Origin: Streptomyces avidinii
GTDB taxonomy: Bacteria; Actinomycetota; Actinomycetes; Streptomycetales; Streptomycetaceae
Assembly: GCF_014650695.1 (NCBI RefSeq)
Contig: NZ_BMVL01000003.1
Coordinates: 557,120-621,119 of the forward strand
Length of the DNA: 64,000 nucleotides
Direction of reading: 5' to 3'
Under the pieces are notes generated by a model. The model was given only the letters and a program-made list of their open reading frames with translations, did not search any database and was not told where the DNA came from. This document shows, one piece after another, positions 43,982 through 53,194 of the stretch. The translations under genes and the position numbers were made by a program. Positions within the stretch are counted from its first letter, which is position 1. Every line of letters starts with the position of its first letter.

Positions 43982-46900
43982 GTGCCCGCCGCCCACCGCG
44001 CCCCCGCCGCCCCGCCGCCCGCCCTCTCCTTCCGGGTGCTCGGACCCGTACGCGTACGTTCCGAAGCGGGGGAGACGGACGTCCGCCCGCCCCTGGCCGC
44101 CGCCCTGCTCACCACCCTGCTGCTGCGCCACGGCCGGAGGGGCAGCACCCAGGCCCTCATCGACGCCGTCTGGGGCGACGCCGCGCCCGCCGCGGCAGCC
44201 GGAGCCCTGCGCGGCCACGTGGCCGGGCTGCGCCGTGTGATCGAACCCGGACGGGCGCCGCGCACCCCGGCGCGGGTGCTGGTCTCCCGTCCGAACGGCT
44301 ACGCCCTGCACCTGCTGCCGGACGCCCTGGACCTGACCGTCTTCGACCGCCGGGCGGGCAGCGCCGCGCGTGCCGTGCTCGCCGGGAGGCCCGGCGAGGC
44401 GCTCGCGCTGTACGACTCCGCGCTGGCGCTCTGGGACGGAGTCCCCCTGGCCGGCGTACCGGGCCCGTTCGCCGCCGCCCAGCGGGGCGCACTGGTCGAG
44501 CAGCGGCTCGCAGCGCTGGAAGCCAGATGGGAGGTCGCGCTGCTGCTCGGAGGCCATGCGCGGGCCGTGGAGGAGCTGCGGGTGCTGGCCCGGTCCCACC
44601 CGCAGCGCGTACGGCTCCAGGAACTCCTGATGTCCGCCCTGTACGAGACGGGACGTCAGACCGAGGCCCTGGAGGTTCACGCGCGGGCCCGTGAGGCCCT
44701 GCGCGGTCCGGGCGGTTCGGGCGGTCCGGGCGGTTCGGGACCCGGCGCCGAACTCGACCGGATACGCCGGCTCATCCTGGCCGGTCCGGATGCGGGTACA
44801 GGAGTACGTACGGGTACGGGTACGGGTACGGGCGAGGACGGCCGTCCCGGCCCGGTGAGCGGCCCGGCGAACGCCGGGCCCCCGCCGCCGGTCCCCGACA
44901 ACACCCGCCCACGGCAGTCCCGTTCGCGCGGCGGCCGTCCTGCCGCGCCCGTACCCGCCCCGGCGGCGGCAGCCGCACCGGTGTCCGTACCCGCGCCCAC
45001 CGCCCTGGTGTCGCCGACGCTGAGCCTGCCGCCCGACACGGCGGACCTCGTGGGTCGCGACGCGGAGATCGCACGGCTGCGGCAGGCCCTGGAGAACGGC
45101 CCGGTCGCGGCGCTGGGCGCGATCAGCGGGATGGGCGGCGTCGGCAAGACGGCCGTGGCCGTGCGCGTCGCGCACGAGGTCGCCGCGAGCTTCCCCGACG
45201 GGGTGTTCTTCGCCGACCTCCGCGGGATGGACGCCCGCCCGGCCGATCCCCACCAGGTCCTGGGCGACCTCCTGCGCGCCCTCGGGGTGACGCCGGCGCA
45301 GCTGCCCGCCGAGACCGCCGAGCGCGTCGCGCTGCACCGCTCGCTCCTTGCCGACCGGCGCGTGCTCCTCGTCCTCGACAACGCCCGCGACCTGCGCCAG
45401 GTACGCGACCTGCTGCCGACGGCGCCCGGCTGCGGCCTCCTCGTCACCAGCCGCACCTGGCTCACCGGGCTCGGCGGCCTGGGCGGCGCGACCCTGGTGC
45501 ACCTGGAGGAACTCCCGGACGCGGTCGCGCTGGACCTGTTGGTTCGGCTCGTCGGGGAGCAGCGCGTGCGCGCGGAGGAGGCGGCCTCCCGGGCGCTGGT
45601 CGCCGACTGCGGCCGGCTCCCGCTCGCCATCCGCGTCATCGCCGCCCGGATGGCCGCCCGCCCGGCGCTGCCGGTCGCGGAGACCGCCCGGCGGCTCGCG
45701 GACGAGCGGCGCCGGCTGGCGGAACTCAGCGGGGACAGCGCGGCCGTGGACGCCACCTTCCGGCTGGGGACCGCGCAGCTCGCCCCGGAACAGCTGCGCG
45801 CGTTCCGGCTGCTCGCCCTGCCCGACATACCGGAGCTGGGCGGGCTGAGCGCCGCCGCTCTCCTGGACCGGCCCCGGGACCGGGCACAGGCCCTGTGCGA
45901 GGACCTCGTCGACGTCGGTCTGCTCCGGTCCCCGGCGCCGGGCCGCTACCGCTACCACGACCTGCTGCGGCTGTTCGCCCGGTCGTCCGGGGCCGAGGAG
46001 CTGCCCGCGGCCGAATGCGGGGCCGCGCTGCTGCGGTTGCTGACCGCCTTCACCGACGTCGCCCGCGAGGCCTACCGCGCCTCGACCGCGGGGGACCCGT
46101 TCCCCGCCGACGACCTGCCGACCCCGCGGGCGGGGACGGAGGCGGAGGTGGATGCGTCGGCGGTCCGCCCCACCCCCGCCCCCGGCCCGTACCCCGTCCG
46201 CCGGTTCGCCTCCCCGGCGGAGGCCACCACCTGGCTCTACGACGAACGGCTGCACCTGCTCGCGCTCGTCGAGCAGGCGGCCGGCTTCCCCGAGGTCCCG
46301 GCGTCCGTCTGCGCGCGCCTGCTGCTGGCCAGCGACCCGCTGGGGCGCGACAGCACCGGCACCCGGAACCTGGAACGAGCCGCCCGCGCCGTACGGACCG
46401 CGGCGAAGCGCACGGACGACGCGGTGGCCGGCGGCATCGCCCGCCTGCTGCTCGGCGGCTCCTTCGCCATCCGCTTCGACATGGCCCGGGCCCTGCCCCA
46501 CCTGCGCACGGCGGCCGACGTCTTCCGCCGCGAGGAGCGGGGGCCGCTGCTCGCGCACGCCCTGAACGCCCTCGGCGGCTGCGCCCTCGCCCACCGCGAC
46601 TTCCCCACCGCCCTGCGCCACCTCACCGAGGCCCTGCCGCTCAGCCGGGAGCCGTACAGCCCGGCCTGCGAGGCCGCCACCCTCGGCTTCCTGGGCCTGG
46701 CCCAACTGGCCGGCGGACGCGCCGAGGAGGCCGTACGGTCGGGCCGCGCCGCCGTCGCCCTGGCCCGGTCCTGCGGCGACGGCCCCGGCGAGGCCAACGC
46801 GCTGCGCGCCCTCGGGCAGATCCTGCTGTACACGGGAGCGCGCCAGGAAGCCCTGGCCTGCCTGCGCACCAGCCTGCGGCTGTGGCGCACGACCGGCTCG

Positions 46901-47182
46901 GCCTTCCGAGAAGCGCTGGTGCTCGGCGGACTCGCCGAGGCCTTCAACCTGCTGGGCCGGCACGAGGAAGCGGTGGCCCACGCCACCGAGGCCCGGGACG
47001 TGGCGACCCTGCACGGCGACACCTACCTGATCGGGCGGGCGCTCATCCAGCTGGGCGACGCGGTCGGCGCACTGGGCCGGCCGGGCCAGGCGGCGTACTA
47101 CCACCGGCAGGCACTCCAGATGTTCCGCGAGCTGCGCATGCCGGAGGCGGCGGACGCCGAGGCACGCCTCGGCGCCGGTTGA
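43982..47182 (+). CDS. Full-length SARP/AfsR-type regulator with TPR domain (1066 aa)
   Basis: GTG 43982 has GGAG 7 nt upstream. The winged helix (FRVLGPVRVRSEAGE) plus BTAD (to about 260) is followed by an NB-ARC ATPase with P-loop GMGGVGKTAVAVRVA near residue 383 and a C-terminal helical TPR array (about 830-1066). A Gly/Thr run (GTGTGTGTG) encoded by GTACGG repeats lies in the linker at about 277-283. It stands between SARP1 and the enzyme genes. Such proteins sense a ligand or phosphorylation through the TPR/NB-ARC part. Confidence 0.92.
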   Translation: MPAAHRAPAAPPPALSFRVLGPVRVRSEAGETDVRPPLAAALLTTLLLRHGRRGSTQALIDAVWGDAAPAAAAGALRGHVAGLRRVIEPGRAPRTPARVLVSRPNGYALHLLPDALDLTVFDRRAGSAARAVLAGRPGEALALYDSALALWDGVPLAGVPGPFAAAQRGALVEQRLAALEARWEVALLLGGHARAVEELRVLARSHPQRVRLQELLMSALYETGRQTEALEVHARAREALRGPGGSGGPGGSGPGAELDRIRRLILAGPDAGTGVRTGTGTGTGEDGRPGPVSGPANAGPPPPVPDNTRPRQSRSRGGRPAAPVPAPAAAAAPVSVPAPTALVSPTLSLPPDTADLVGRDAEIARLRQALENGPVAALGAISGMGGVGKTAVAVRVAHEVAASFPDGVFFADLRGMDARPADPHQVLGDLLRALGVTPAQLPAETAERVALHRSLLADRRVLLVLDNARDLRQVRDLLPTAPGCGLLVTSRTWLTGLGGLGGATLVHLEELPDAVALDLLVRLVGEQRVRAEEAASRALVADCGRLPLAIRVIAARMAARPALPVAETARRLADERRRLAELSGDSAAVDATFRLGTAQLAPEQLRAFRLLALPDIPELGGLSAAALLDRPRDRAQALCEDLVDVGLLRSPAPGRYRYHDLLRLFARSSGAEELPAAECGAALLRLLTAFTDVAREAYRASTAGDPFPADDLPTPRAGTEAEVDASAVRPTPAPGPYPVRRFASPAEATTWLYDERLHLLALVEQAAGFPEVPASVCARLLLASDPLGRDSTGTRNLERAARAVRTAAKRTDDAVAGGIARLLLGGSFAIRFDMARALPHLRTAADVFRREERGPLLAHALNALGGCALAHRDFPTALRHLTEALPLSREPYSPACEAATLGFLGLAQLAGGRAEEAVRSGRAAVALARSCGDGPGEANALRALGQILLYTGARQEALACLRTSLRLWRTTGSAFREALVLGGLAEAFNLLGRHEEAVAHATEARDVATLHGDTYLIGRALIQLGDAVGALGRPGQAAYYHRQALQMFRELRMPEAADAEARLGAG

Positions 47183-47345
47183 CGTGCCGTTGATGCGCTG
47201 TTGAGGCCGCGCGAGCACGGCGGTGACAGGCTCCTGCCACCGCCCCCCGGCACGGACGTCCTTTCCCCCATCGACCTCCTGCCGGGGGCGGCCCGGGCAC
47301 CCAGCGGTACCCCGGGACCGCACGCCGAACTGCTGAGGACTCCCT

Positions 47346-48620
47346 TTGGACCCCCAGGCTCTGCTCTTCTCGCTGTTCACGCCGGAGGGCCGGGAGAACC
47401 CCTTCCCGGCGCTGGAGGCGCTCCGCGAGAACGTACCGGTCTACTACGACAAAGACCTCGACACCTACTTCCTGACGACCTACGCCGATTGCCAGGCGGT
47501 GCTGACCGACACCTCCTTCCGCACCCCCGACCTGAGCTGGTGCGAGGACAACCTGCCGGACTGGCGCGAACACCCCGCCGCAGACTTCTTCTACGCCTCG
47601 ATGCTCCGCGCGAACCAGCCCGCCCACACCCGGCTGCGGCGGCTCGTCGGCGCGGGCTTCACCCCCCGCCGGGTCGCCGCCCTCAGCGAGGCGGTCGAGC
47701 AGCTCACCGACTCCCTGCTCGACAGCTTCGCCGAAGCCACCGCGGACGGCGCCGCCGCCAACTTCCAGGAACTGGTCGGCTATCCACTGCCCGTGGCGGT
47801 CGTCGGCGAGTTGATCGGCGTCCCCGCCGAGGACCGCCTGCGCTTCCAGCGGCTGGGCGGCGACGCCGGCCGGCTGCTGGAACCGGTCCGCACCGAGGAG
47901 GACTGGGCCCGCGCCGACTCCGCCGTGACCGAACTGCGCGCCTACTTCGAGGACTTGCTGCTGCTCCGCCTGGTCGAGCCCCGCGAGGACCTCGCCACCG
48001 TGCTGCTGGAGACCGGGGAGGGACAGGAGCGGCTCACCCGCAAGGAGGTCGTCGACACCCTGCTGCTCACCTTCGTCGCCGGCTTCGAGACCACCGCCGC
48101 CATGCTGGGGATCGCCACCCACGCACTGCTGACCCACCCCCACCAACGGGCCGCCCTGAGCGCCGATCCCGCACTCGCGCCGCAAGCGGTCGACGAGGCC
48201 CTCCGCTGGGACACGCCCGTCCGGATGACCGAGCGCATCGCCTCCGCGGCGACCGAGATCCGCGGCGTCACCGTACCGGCCGGGGCCAACGTCACCACCG
48301 TGCTCGCCGCCGCCAACCGCGACCCGGCGCAGTTCCCCGACCCGCACCGGTTCGACGTGCACCGCACGGCGAGCAGGGTGCTGAGCTTCAGCGCCGGCCC
48401 GCACTACTGCCTCGGCGCGGCGCTGGCCCGGCTGGAGGGCGCCATCGCCGTCCGCCGCCTCTTCTCGCGCTTCCCCGACCTCGCCCTGGCGGGGCCGCCC
48501 GTGCGGCGCGAGTCCTTCAGCCTGCGCATGTACGAGGAACTCCCCCTGACCACGACCGCCGGATCCCGGGCGCCCCGTACCCGGGCCGCGGCCGGCGCAA
48601 CGACAACGGCGAAGGACTGA
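47346..48620 (+). CDS. Cytochrome P450 of the biosynthetic cluster (424 aa)
   Basis: The P450 signatures are complete: I-helix FVAGFETT, the ExxR pair in VDEALRW, and the heme loop FSAGPHYCLGAAL with ligand Cys355. It starts at TTG 47346 with GAGGA upstream, and only 2 nt separate its stop from the next gene's ATG. There is no membrane anchor, as for bacterial class I P450s needing ferredoxin. It probably hydroxylates or epoxidises the cluster product. A low-complexity Thr/Ala/Arg tail ends the protein. Confidence 0.93.
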   Translation: MDPQALLFSLFTPEGRENPFPALEALRENVPVYYDKDLDTYFLTTYADCQAVLTDTSFRTPDLSWCEDNLPDWREHPAADFFYASMLRANQPAHTRLRRLVGAGFTPRRVAALSEAVEQLTDSLLDSFAEATADGAAANFQELVGYPLPVAVVGELIGVPAEDRLRFQRLGGDAGRLLEPVRTEEDWARADSAVTELRAYFEDLLLLRLVEPREDLATVLLETGEGQERLTRKEVVDTLLLTFVAGFETTAAMLGIATHALLTHPHQRAALSADPALAPQAVDEALRWDTPVRMTERIASAATEIRGVTVPAGANVTTVLAAANRDPAQFPDPHRFDVHRTASRVLSFSAGPHYCLGAALARLEGAIAVRRLFSRFPDLALAGPPVRRESFSLRMYEELPLTTTAGSRAPRTRAAAGATTTAKD

Positions 48621-48622
48621 CC

Positions 48623-49756
48623 ATGGGCTTCCTGGACACCGAACGCGCGGTGCTCGACGCGCTGCTCCCCGGCCTCGACGCCGAGCTGGCCCGTCACCGG
48701 CTGGCCGACCTGGAACGGACCGGCAGCCCGGCCGTCGCGGCCTTCCGGGAGGCGGGCGGCGCGGCCCTGCTGGTTCCGCGGCAGAACACCGGCATCGGCG
48801 CCGACCCCCTCCAGGCGGTGCGCCTGCAACGTGCGGTGGGCGCACGCTGCCCGTCCCTGGCCGTCGCCACGACCATGCACCACTTCTCCGTGGCGAGCCT
48901 GGTGGAGGCCGCCAAGAACGGCGCCGGGTTCGAGTGGATGCTCCTGGAGGCCATCGTCGGCAAGCGGATGCTGCTCGCCTCCGGATTCTCGGAGGGCCAC
49001 ACCGGTCAGTCCATCCTGCGGCCCGGCATCCGGGCCGTGCGCCGAGGTGGCGAGGTGGTGCTCAACGGCAGCAAGAAGCCGTGCAGCCTGGCCCGTTCGA
49101 TGGACCTGCTGACGGCATCGGTGGTGATGACCGACGAGGCCGGAACCGAACGGCTCGGCGTCGCCATCGTCCCCGCCGACACCCCGGGGGTGTCCGTTCG
49201 GCCCTTCTGGCGCAGCACGGTACTGGCCGGCGCGGAGAGCGAGGAGGTCGTCCTCGAGAACGTCGTGCTCGACCCGCAGATGGTCGTGCTCACCGAGGTC
49301 ACCGCCGATTCGGTGCTGGACTCCCTCAACGTGGCGGGCTTCCTCTGGTTCGAACTGCTGATGACCGCCGGCTACCTGGGCACGGCGAGCGCCCTGGTGG
49401 AACGCGTCCTGCGGCAGGGGCGCGCCCCCGCCGCGGTGCGCGCGGCGCTCGTGACCGAGCTCGACGCGTCGATGCTCGCCGTCGAGGCCGTGGCCCGGAC
49501 CATGGGGGAGTCCCCGGACCGGGGCGAGCCGCTGCTGGTCGCCGCGCTCACCGCGCGCTACGCGGCCCAGGACGCCATCGCGCGGACCACGACGGCCGCC
49601 CTGGAGGCGCTCGGCGGCATGTCGTTCGTCGGCTCCGACGAGGGCGCCTACCTGGCCTCCGCCGCCGCCGGCCTGAACTTCCACCCGCCCTCGCGGGGGC
49701 GGATGGCCGAGCAGCTGTGCGCGGTGCTCGACGGCGGGCCGCTCCGTGTCGGCTGA
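48623..49756 (+). CDS. Acyl-CoA dehydrogenase-like flavoprotein (377 aa)
   Basis: An acyl-CoA-dehydrogenase-like fold is indicated by ARCPSLAVATTMHHFSVASL, a middle FAD beta-domain region with NGSKKPCSLARSMDLLTASVV, and C-terminal helices. The usual catalytic Glu region is not obvious; the C-terminal part reads GGMSFVGSDEGAYLASAAAGLNFHPPSRG. It may therefore be an ACP-linked desaturase or a flavin monooxygenase of the same fold. GAAGGA precedes the ATG, and the stop overlaps the next GTG by 11 nt. It likely acts on an ACP- or CoA-bound chain. Confidence 0.85.
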   Translation: MGFLDTERAVLDALLPGLDAELARHRLADLERTGSPAVAAFREAGGAALLVPRQNTGIGADPLQAVRLQRAVGARCPSLAVATTMHHFSVASLVEAAKNGAGFEWMLLEAIVGKRMLLASGFSEGHTGQSILRPGIRAVRRGGEVVLNGSKKPCSLARSMDLLTASVVMTDEAGTERLGVAIVPADTPGVSVRPFWRSTVLAGAESEEVVLENVVLDPQMVVLTEVTADSVLDSLNVAGFLWFELLMTAGYLGTASALVERVLRQGRAPAAVRAALVTELDASMLAVEAVARTMGESPDRGEPLLVAALTARYAAQDAIARTTTAALEALGGMSFVGSDEGAYLASAAAGLNFHPPSRGRMAEQLCAVLDGGPLRVG

Positions 49757-51017
49757 CCGCGGGGCCGCCGCACCCGCCGTACCCGCCGTACCCGCCGCAC
49801 CCGCCGCGGTCGCCGTACCCGCCGCGGTCGCCGGGGCCCGGCGGGAACCGGCGTACACGGTGGAGCGGCTGGACCGCGCCCAGGACCTGCCCCGCCAGGT
49901 GTGGGACGAACTGGCCCCGGCCGACGACCCCATGTGGGGCCGTGACGTGTTCACCGCCATGCAGGGGGCGGAGATCGGCCCCGACGCCTACGCCTACCTG
50001 CTCGTGCGCGAGGACGGGCTGCCCTTCGCGGTCCTGCCGCTCAGCGCCGTGCACGGGCTGCGGCTCGACCGGGTCGTGGGGCCGCGCGAACGCCGCCTGA
50101 TGGCACCGGTGGCCCGGGCCCTACCCCGGCTCGTGCGGGTGCCGATGCTGTTCTGCGGCAACTTCCTCGGGCAGGGCCACGTCATGGGCCGGGGCCGGCT
50201 CCCCGCGGCGGTGGCGCTGCTGCTGGTGCGGGAGGTCATGGACTTCGCCCGCGGGCACCGGCTGGGCACCGTCGTCTTCAAGGACTTCGCCCCGGACGAC
50301 CTCGACGCGCTGCGACCGGGCCTCGACCGGGAGGGATTCTTCACCGTCGCCTCACTGCCGGACACCGAACTGCTGCTGGAGCAGCCGGACTTCGAGTCCT
50401 ACCTGGCGACGCTGCCGGCCAAGCCCCGGCGCAACGCGCGCAACAAGATACGGAAGTTCCGCCGGCAGGAGGACCTGCGCATGGAGGTGCTGGACGGGTT
50501 CGGCCACCTCGTCCCCGAAATGATGGGGCTGTACCGCCAGGTCATGGACCGCGCCGACCAGACCCTCGACGTGCTCGACGAGGAGTTCGTACGGGCCCTG
50601 TCCGCAGGCAAGGGCGACGGCGACGGGGGCGAAGGAGGCCAGGGCGAGGGCGCCGGAGCCGAGCAACGGTTGGTCGCCTGCTTCCAGGGCGAGCGCCTCG
50701 TGGGCTACCTGCACTGCCTGTTCCGCGGCCGCGGCGCCGTCGGCGCCCGGATCGGCATGGACTACGCGCTGGCCCACCGGGCGCGGCTCTACCACAACCT
50801 CCACTACGCGGCGATCGAGCTGGCCATCGCCCGGGGCTGCCGGCACATCCGGTTCGCGCAGACCGCCTACGAGCCCAAGCGCGAGTTCGGCTGCGAACTG
50901 GTCGAGCAGACCTACGCGCTCAACCACACCGGCCGGCTGCCCCGCACGATCCTGCGCCTGCTGCTGCCGCCGGCCCTGGAAGCGGCCCGCGCCCAGGCCC
51001 TCGCGCCCAGGTCCTGA
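49746..51017 (+). CDS. CelD/BioF2-like (FemAB/GNAT-fold) acyltransferase (423 aa)
   Basis: After an Ala/Val/Pro low-complexity N terminus of about 35 residues (encoded by repeated GCCGTACCC-like triplets), the protein has a duplicated GNAT fold with AVLPLSAVHGLRLDRVVG and a C-terminal GYLHCLFRGRGAVGARIGMDYALAHRARLYHNLHYAAIELAIARGCRHI. This is the Acetyltransf_6/peptidoglycan-biosynthesis-protein pattern. A Gly/Asp insert occurs near 290. In a biosynthetic cluster it may N-acylate an amine made by the downstream aminotransferase, using ACP, CoA or aminoacyl-tRNA donors (inference). GTG 49746 is overlap-coupled to the flavoprotein. Confidence 0.8.
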   Translation: MSADRGAAAPAVPAVPAAPAAVAVPAAVAGARREPAYTVERLDRAQDLPRQVWDELAPADDPMWGRDVFTAMQGAEIGPDAYAYLLVREDGLPFAVLPLSAVHGLRLDRVVGPRERRLMAPVARALPRLVRVPMLFCGNFLGQGHVMGRGRLPAAVALLLVREVMDFARGHRLGTVVFKDFAPDDLDALRPGLDREGFFTVASLPDTELLLEQPDFESYLATLPAKPRRNARNKIRKFRRQEDLRMEVLDGFGHLVPEMMGLYRQVMDRADQTLDVLDEEFVRALSAGKGDGDGGEGGQGEGAGAEQRLVACFQGERLVGYLHCLFRGRGAVGARIGMDYALAHRARLYHNLHYAAIELAIARGCRHIRFAQTAYEPKREFGCELVEQTYALNHTGRLPRTILRLLLPPALEAARAQALAPRS

Positions 51018-51082
51018 CGGCGCCGCTTCCCGAACGTTGCCCGCGAGCCCCGTACGTCCACCACCGGAAAGAGACCGCACCC

Positions 51083-51535
51083 ATGCCCCTCGTCCAGGTA
51101 GAGATCCCCATCGCCGCCCGCCCCGAGGACAGCTGGAACGCCGTCATCGACGTCGAGAGCTACGCCTCCTGCATGGACAGCGTCCAATCCGTCACGATCG
51201 TCGACCGCGCCGGCCCGGACGAGCGCACGACGGCCTGGTCCGTCCACCTCAAGGGCTCGGTCCTGGAATGGGTGGAGGCCGAGCGGCTCGACCACGCCGC
51301 CCGGCGCTTCGACTTCCACCAGGTCAGCGGAGACCTCGCCCACTTCGTGGGCCACTGGGCGGTCCGCCCGTCCGACGACGGCGGCAGCCACGTCAGCCTG
51401 ACCGTCGAGTTCGAGATCGGGATCCCGCTGCTCGCCGACATGCTCAACCCCGTCGCCGCCACCGCCCTGCGGGAGAACGCCGAGCAGATGCTGCACGCCC
51501 TGGAGCGCCGACTCACCGGCGACACCGCCCGCTGA
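51083..51535 (+). CDS. SRPBCC/polyketide cyclase-like protein (150 aa)
   Basis: This is a START-like fold: ARPEDSWNAVIDVESYASCMDSVQSVTIV, then an antiparallel sheet and a C-terminal helix LRENAEQMLHALERRL. The YASCMDSVQSV segment matches aromatase/cyclase or Coq10-like SRPBCC proteins. In a ketosynthase cluster a role in cyclising or dehydrating the ACP-bound chain is likely; lipid binding is an alternative. GGAAAGAG precedes the ATG. Confidence 0.85.
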   Translation: MPLVQVEIPIAARPEDSWNAVIDVESYASCMDSVQSVTIVDRAGPDERTTAWSVHLKGSVLEWVEAERLDHAARRFDFHQVSGDLAHFVGHWAVRPSDDGGSHVSLTVEFEIGIPLLADMLNPVAATALRENAEQMLHALERRLTGDTAR

Positions 51536-51594
51536 GGCGCCCGGCACACCGCGTCCGCCCCTTCCCCCACCCCACCCCCTCCAGGAGGTCCCCT

Positions 51595-52860
51595 GTGGCA
51601 GCCCCGACCACGACCGCCCCGCCCACCGCGGGCGAGGTCTTCGAACAACTCCGCCGCCACCAGTCCCCGAAGCTGGCCCTGACCGGCAAGTTCGCGGGCC
51701 GGGGAGCCGTGGAGGCCGGCGCCCTCGGCTCACGCGTCACCCTCTCCGACGGCCGCACGGCGCTCGACTTCGGCTCGTACGCGGTCGCCCTCCTCGGCCA
51801 CCGCCACCCCGGCGTGGTGGCGGCCGTGGCCCGGCAGCTCGACGTGATGCCGACGTCGACGCGCAGCCTGGCCAACCCGGTGGCCGCCCGGGCCGCGGCC
51901 CGGCTCTCCGAGTACCTCGGCGGCCGCCTCCCGAAGGTCTACTTCGGCCTCAACGGTGCCGACGCCGTCGAGGTGTCGGTGAAACTCGCCCGGCTCGCCA
52001 CCGGCCGGGACCGGGTGCTCGCGGTGACCGGGGGCTACCACGGCAAGACACTGGGCGCCCTCTCCCTCACGCACAGCCCGCTGTTCCGGTCCGGGCTGCG
52101 GGGCGCCGTCGTCGACGTGGTCCACATCGACCCCGAGGACCCGTACGCCGTACGCACGCAGCTGAAGTCGGCGCCGGTCGCCGCCGTGATCTTCGAACCC
52201 GTCCAGGGCGAGAACGGCGCCGTCCCGCTGCGGACCGAGGTCCTGCACCAGTGGTGCGAGGACGCGCACTCCCACGGGGCCTTCGCCATCGCGGACGAGA
52301 TCCAGTGCGGGCTGCGCCGCTGCGGGGAGCCCTCGGTCGCCCTCGCGGACGGCCTGCCGGTCGACGCCGTACTCGTGGGCAAACCGCTCGGCGGCGGAGT
52401 GGTGCCGCTGTCCGCCGCGGTCTGCAGCACGGAGCTCTACGCCCCGCTGGCGCAGGACCCGTTCCTGCACTCGGCCACCTTCGGCGGCCACCCGCTGAGC
52501 TGCGCCGCGCTCCCCGCCGCGCTGGAGGCGATCGAGGAACTCGCCGAGCACGGACGGATGGTGTCGGCCCGGCTCGCCCAGGGCCTGCGCGCGCTGGCGG
52601 AGCGCCACCCCCGGGTGATGGGGGCCCATCACGGCAGAGGGCTGCTGTGGGGCATCGAGTTCACCACCCCCGGAGCGGCCGGTGAGGCCGTGGTGTCGCT
52701 CGCCGCCAACGGACTGCTGGTCTCGCCCTGCCTGGGCCGTCCGACCACGGTGCGGCTACTGCCCCCGCTCGTCACCACCGAGGCGGAGCTCGACGAGGCA
52801 CTGGACATCCTCGACACCGCTCTGGCCGCGGCCGCCGCCCCGGCCGGCCTTCCCGAGTGA
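51595..52860 (+). CDS. Class III (PLP) aminotransferase (421 aa)
   Basis: The fold-type I class III pattern has GYHGKTLGALSLTHSP, FEPVQGENGAVPL, ADEIQCGLRRCG and the PLP Lys263 in VLVGKPLGGGVVPLSA. GTG 51595 has AGGAGG. It resembles omega-transaminases and 4-aminobutyrate-type enzymes. The neighbouring SDRe reductase would supply an aldehyde and this enzyme would convert it to a primary amine, as in the TR-plus-transaminase pairs of type I polyketide alkaloids (inference). Confidence 0.9.
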   Translation: MAAPTTTAPPTAGEVFEQLRRHQSPKLALTGKFAGRGAVEAGALGSRVTLSDGRTALDFGSYAVALLGHRHPGVVAAVARQLDVMPTSTRSLANPVAARAAARLSEYLGGRLPKVYFGLNGADAVEVSVKLARLATGRDRVLAVTGGYHGKTLGALSLTHSPLFRSGLRGAVVDVVHIDPEDPYAVRTQLKSAPVAAVIFEPVQGENGAVPLRTEVLHQWCEDAHSHGAFAIADEIQCGLRRCGEPSVALADGLPVDAVLVGKPLGGGVVPLSAAVCSTELYAPLAQDPFLHSATFGGHPLSCAALPAALEAIEELAEHGRMVSARLAQGLRALAERHPRVMGAHHGRGLLWGIEFTTPGAAGEAVVSLAANGLLVSPCLGRPTTVRLLPPLVTTEAELDEALDILDTALAAAAAPAGLPE

Positions 52861-52918
52861 CGGACACCGCCGCCCCGCACCACGACGACCACGCCCTTCA
52901 GCTCACCGGAGGAAGCAG

Positions 52919-53194
52919 ATGAACCCCACCGAACCCGTCCCCGCACCGCCCGTCGACCTCTTCGGCCTCGTCCGTGAAACCATCGCCGACGTCCTCGGGA
53001 CCACGCCCGACGTCATCGTGGAGAGCACGGACCTGCGGGCCGAATACGGCATCGACAGCCTGGAGATGATGTCGATCGGCGCGCAGCTCGAACGCGCGCT
53101 GGGCGTGCAGATCTCGGTCGAGGACCTGATGCGGGCCGACACCGTCGGCGAGGCCGTCACCCTCCTCGCCGAGCACCGGGCAGGCCGCTCATGA
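52919..53194 (+). CDS. Acyl carrier protein (91 aa)
   Basis: A four-helix ACP with phosphopantetheine Ser47 in YGIDSLEMMSIG. GGAGGAAG precedes the ATG. It is acidic overall and overlaps the ketosynthase start by 4 nt (ATGA), the tight coupling seen in type II synthases. Its ketosynthase partner is next and the thioester reductase shortly downstream. Confidence 0.93.
   Translation: MNPTEPVPAPPVDLFGLVRETIADVLGTTPDVIVESTDLRAEYGIDSLEMMSIGAQLERALGVQISVEDLMRADTVGEAVTLLAEHRAGRS

Noticed and set aside
42350..47380. A 1676-codon open frame on the reverse strand
   Set aside because: It lies opposite both SARPs, is Arg/Gly/Gln-rich without domain signatures and is the usual antisense shadow of high-GC coding sequence.
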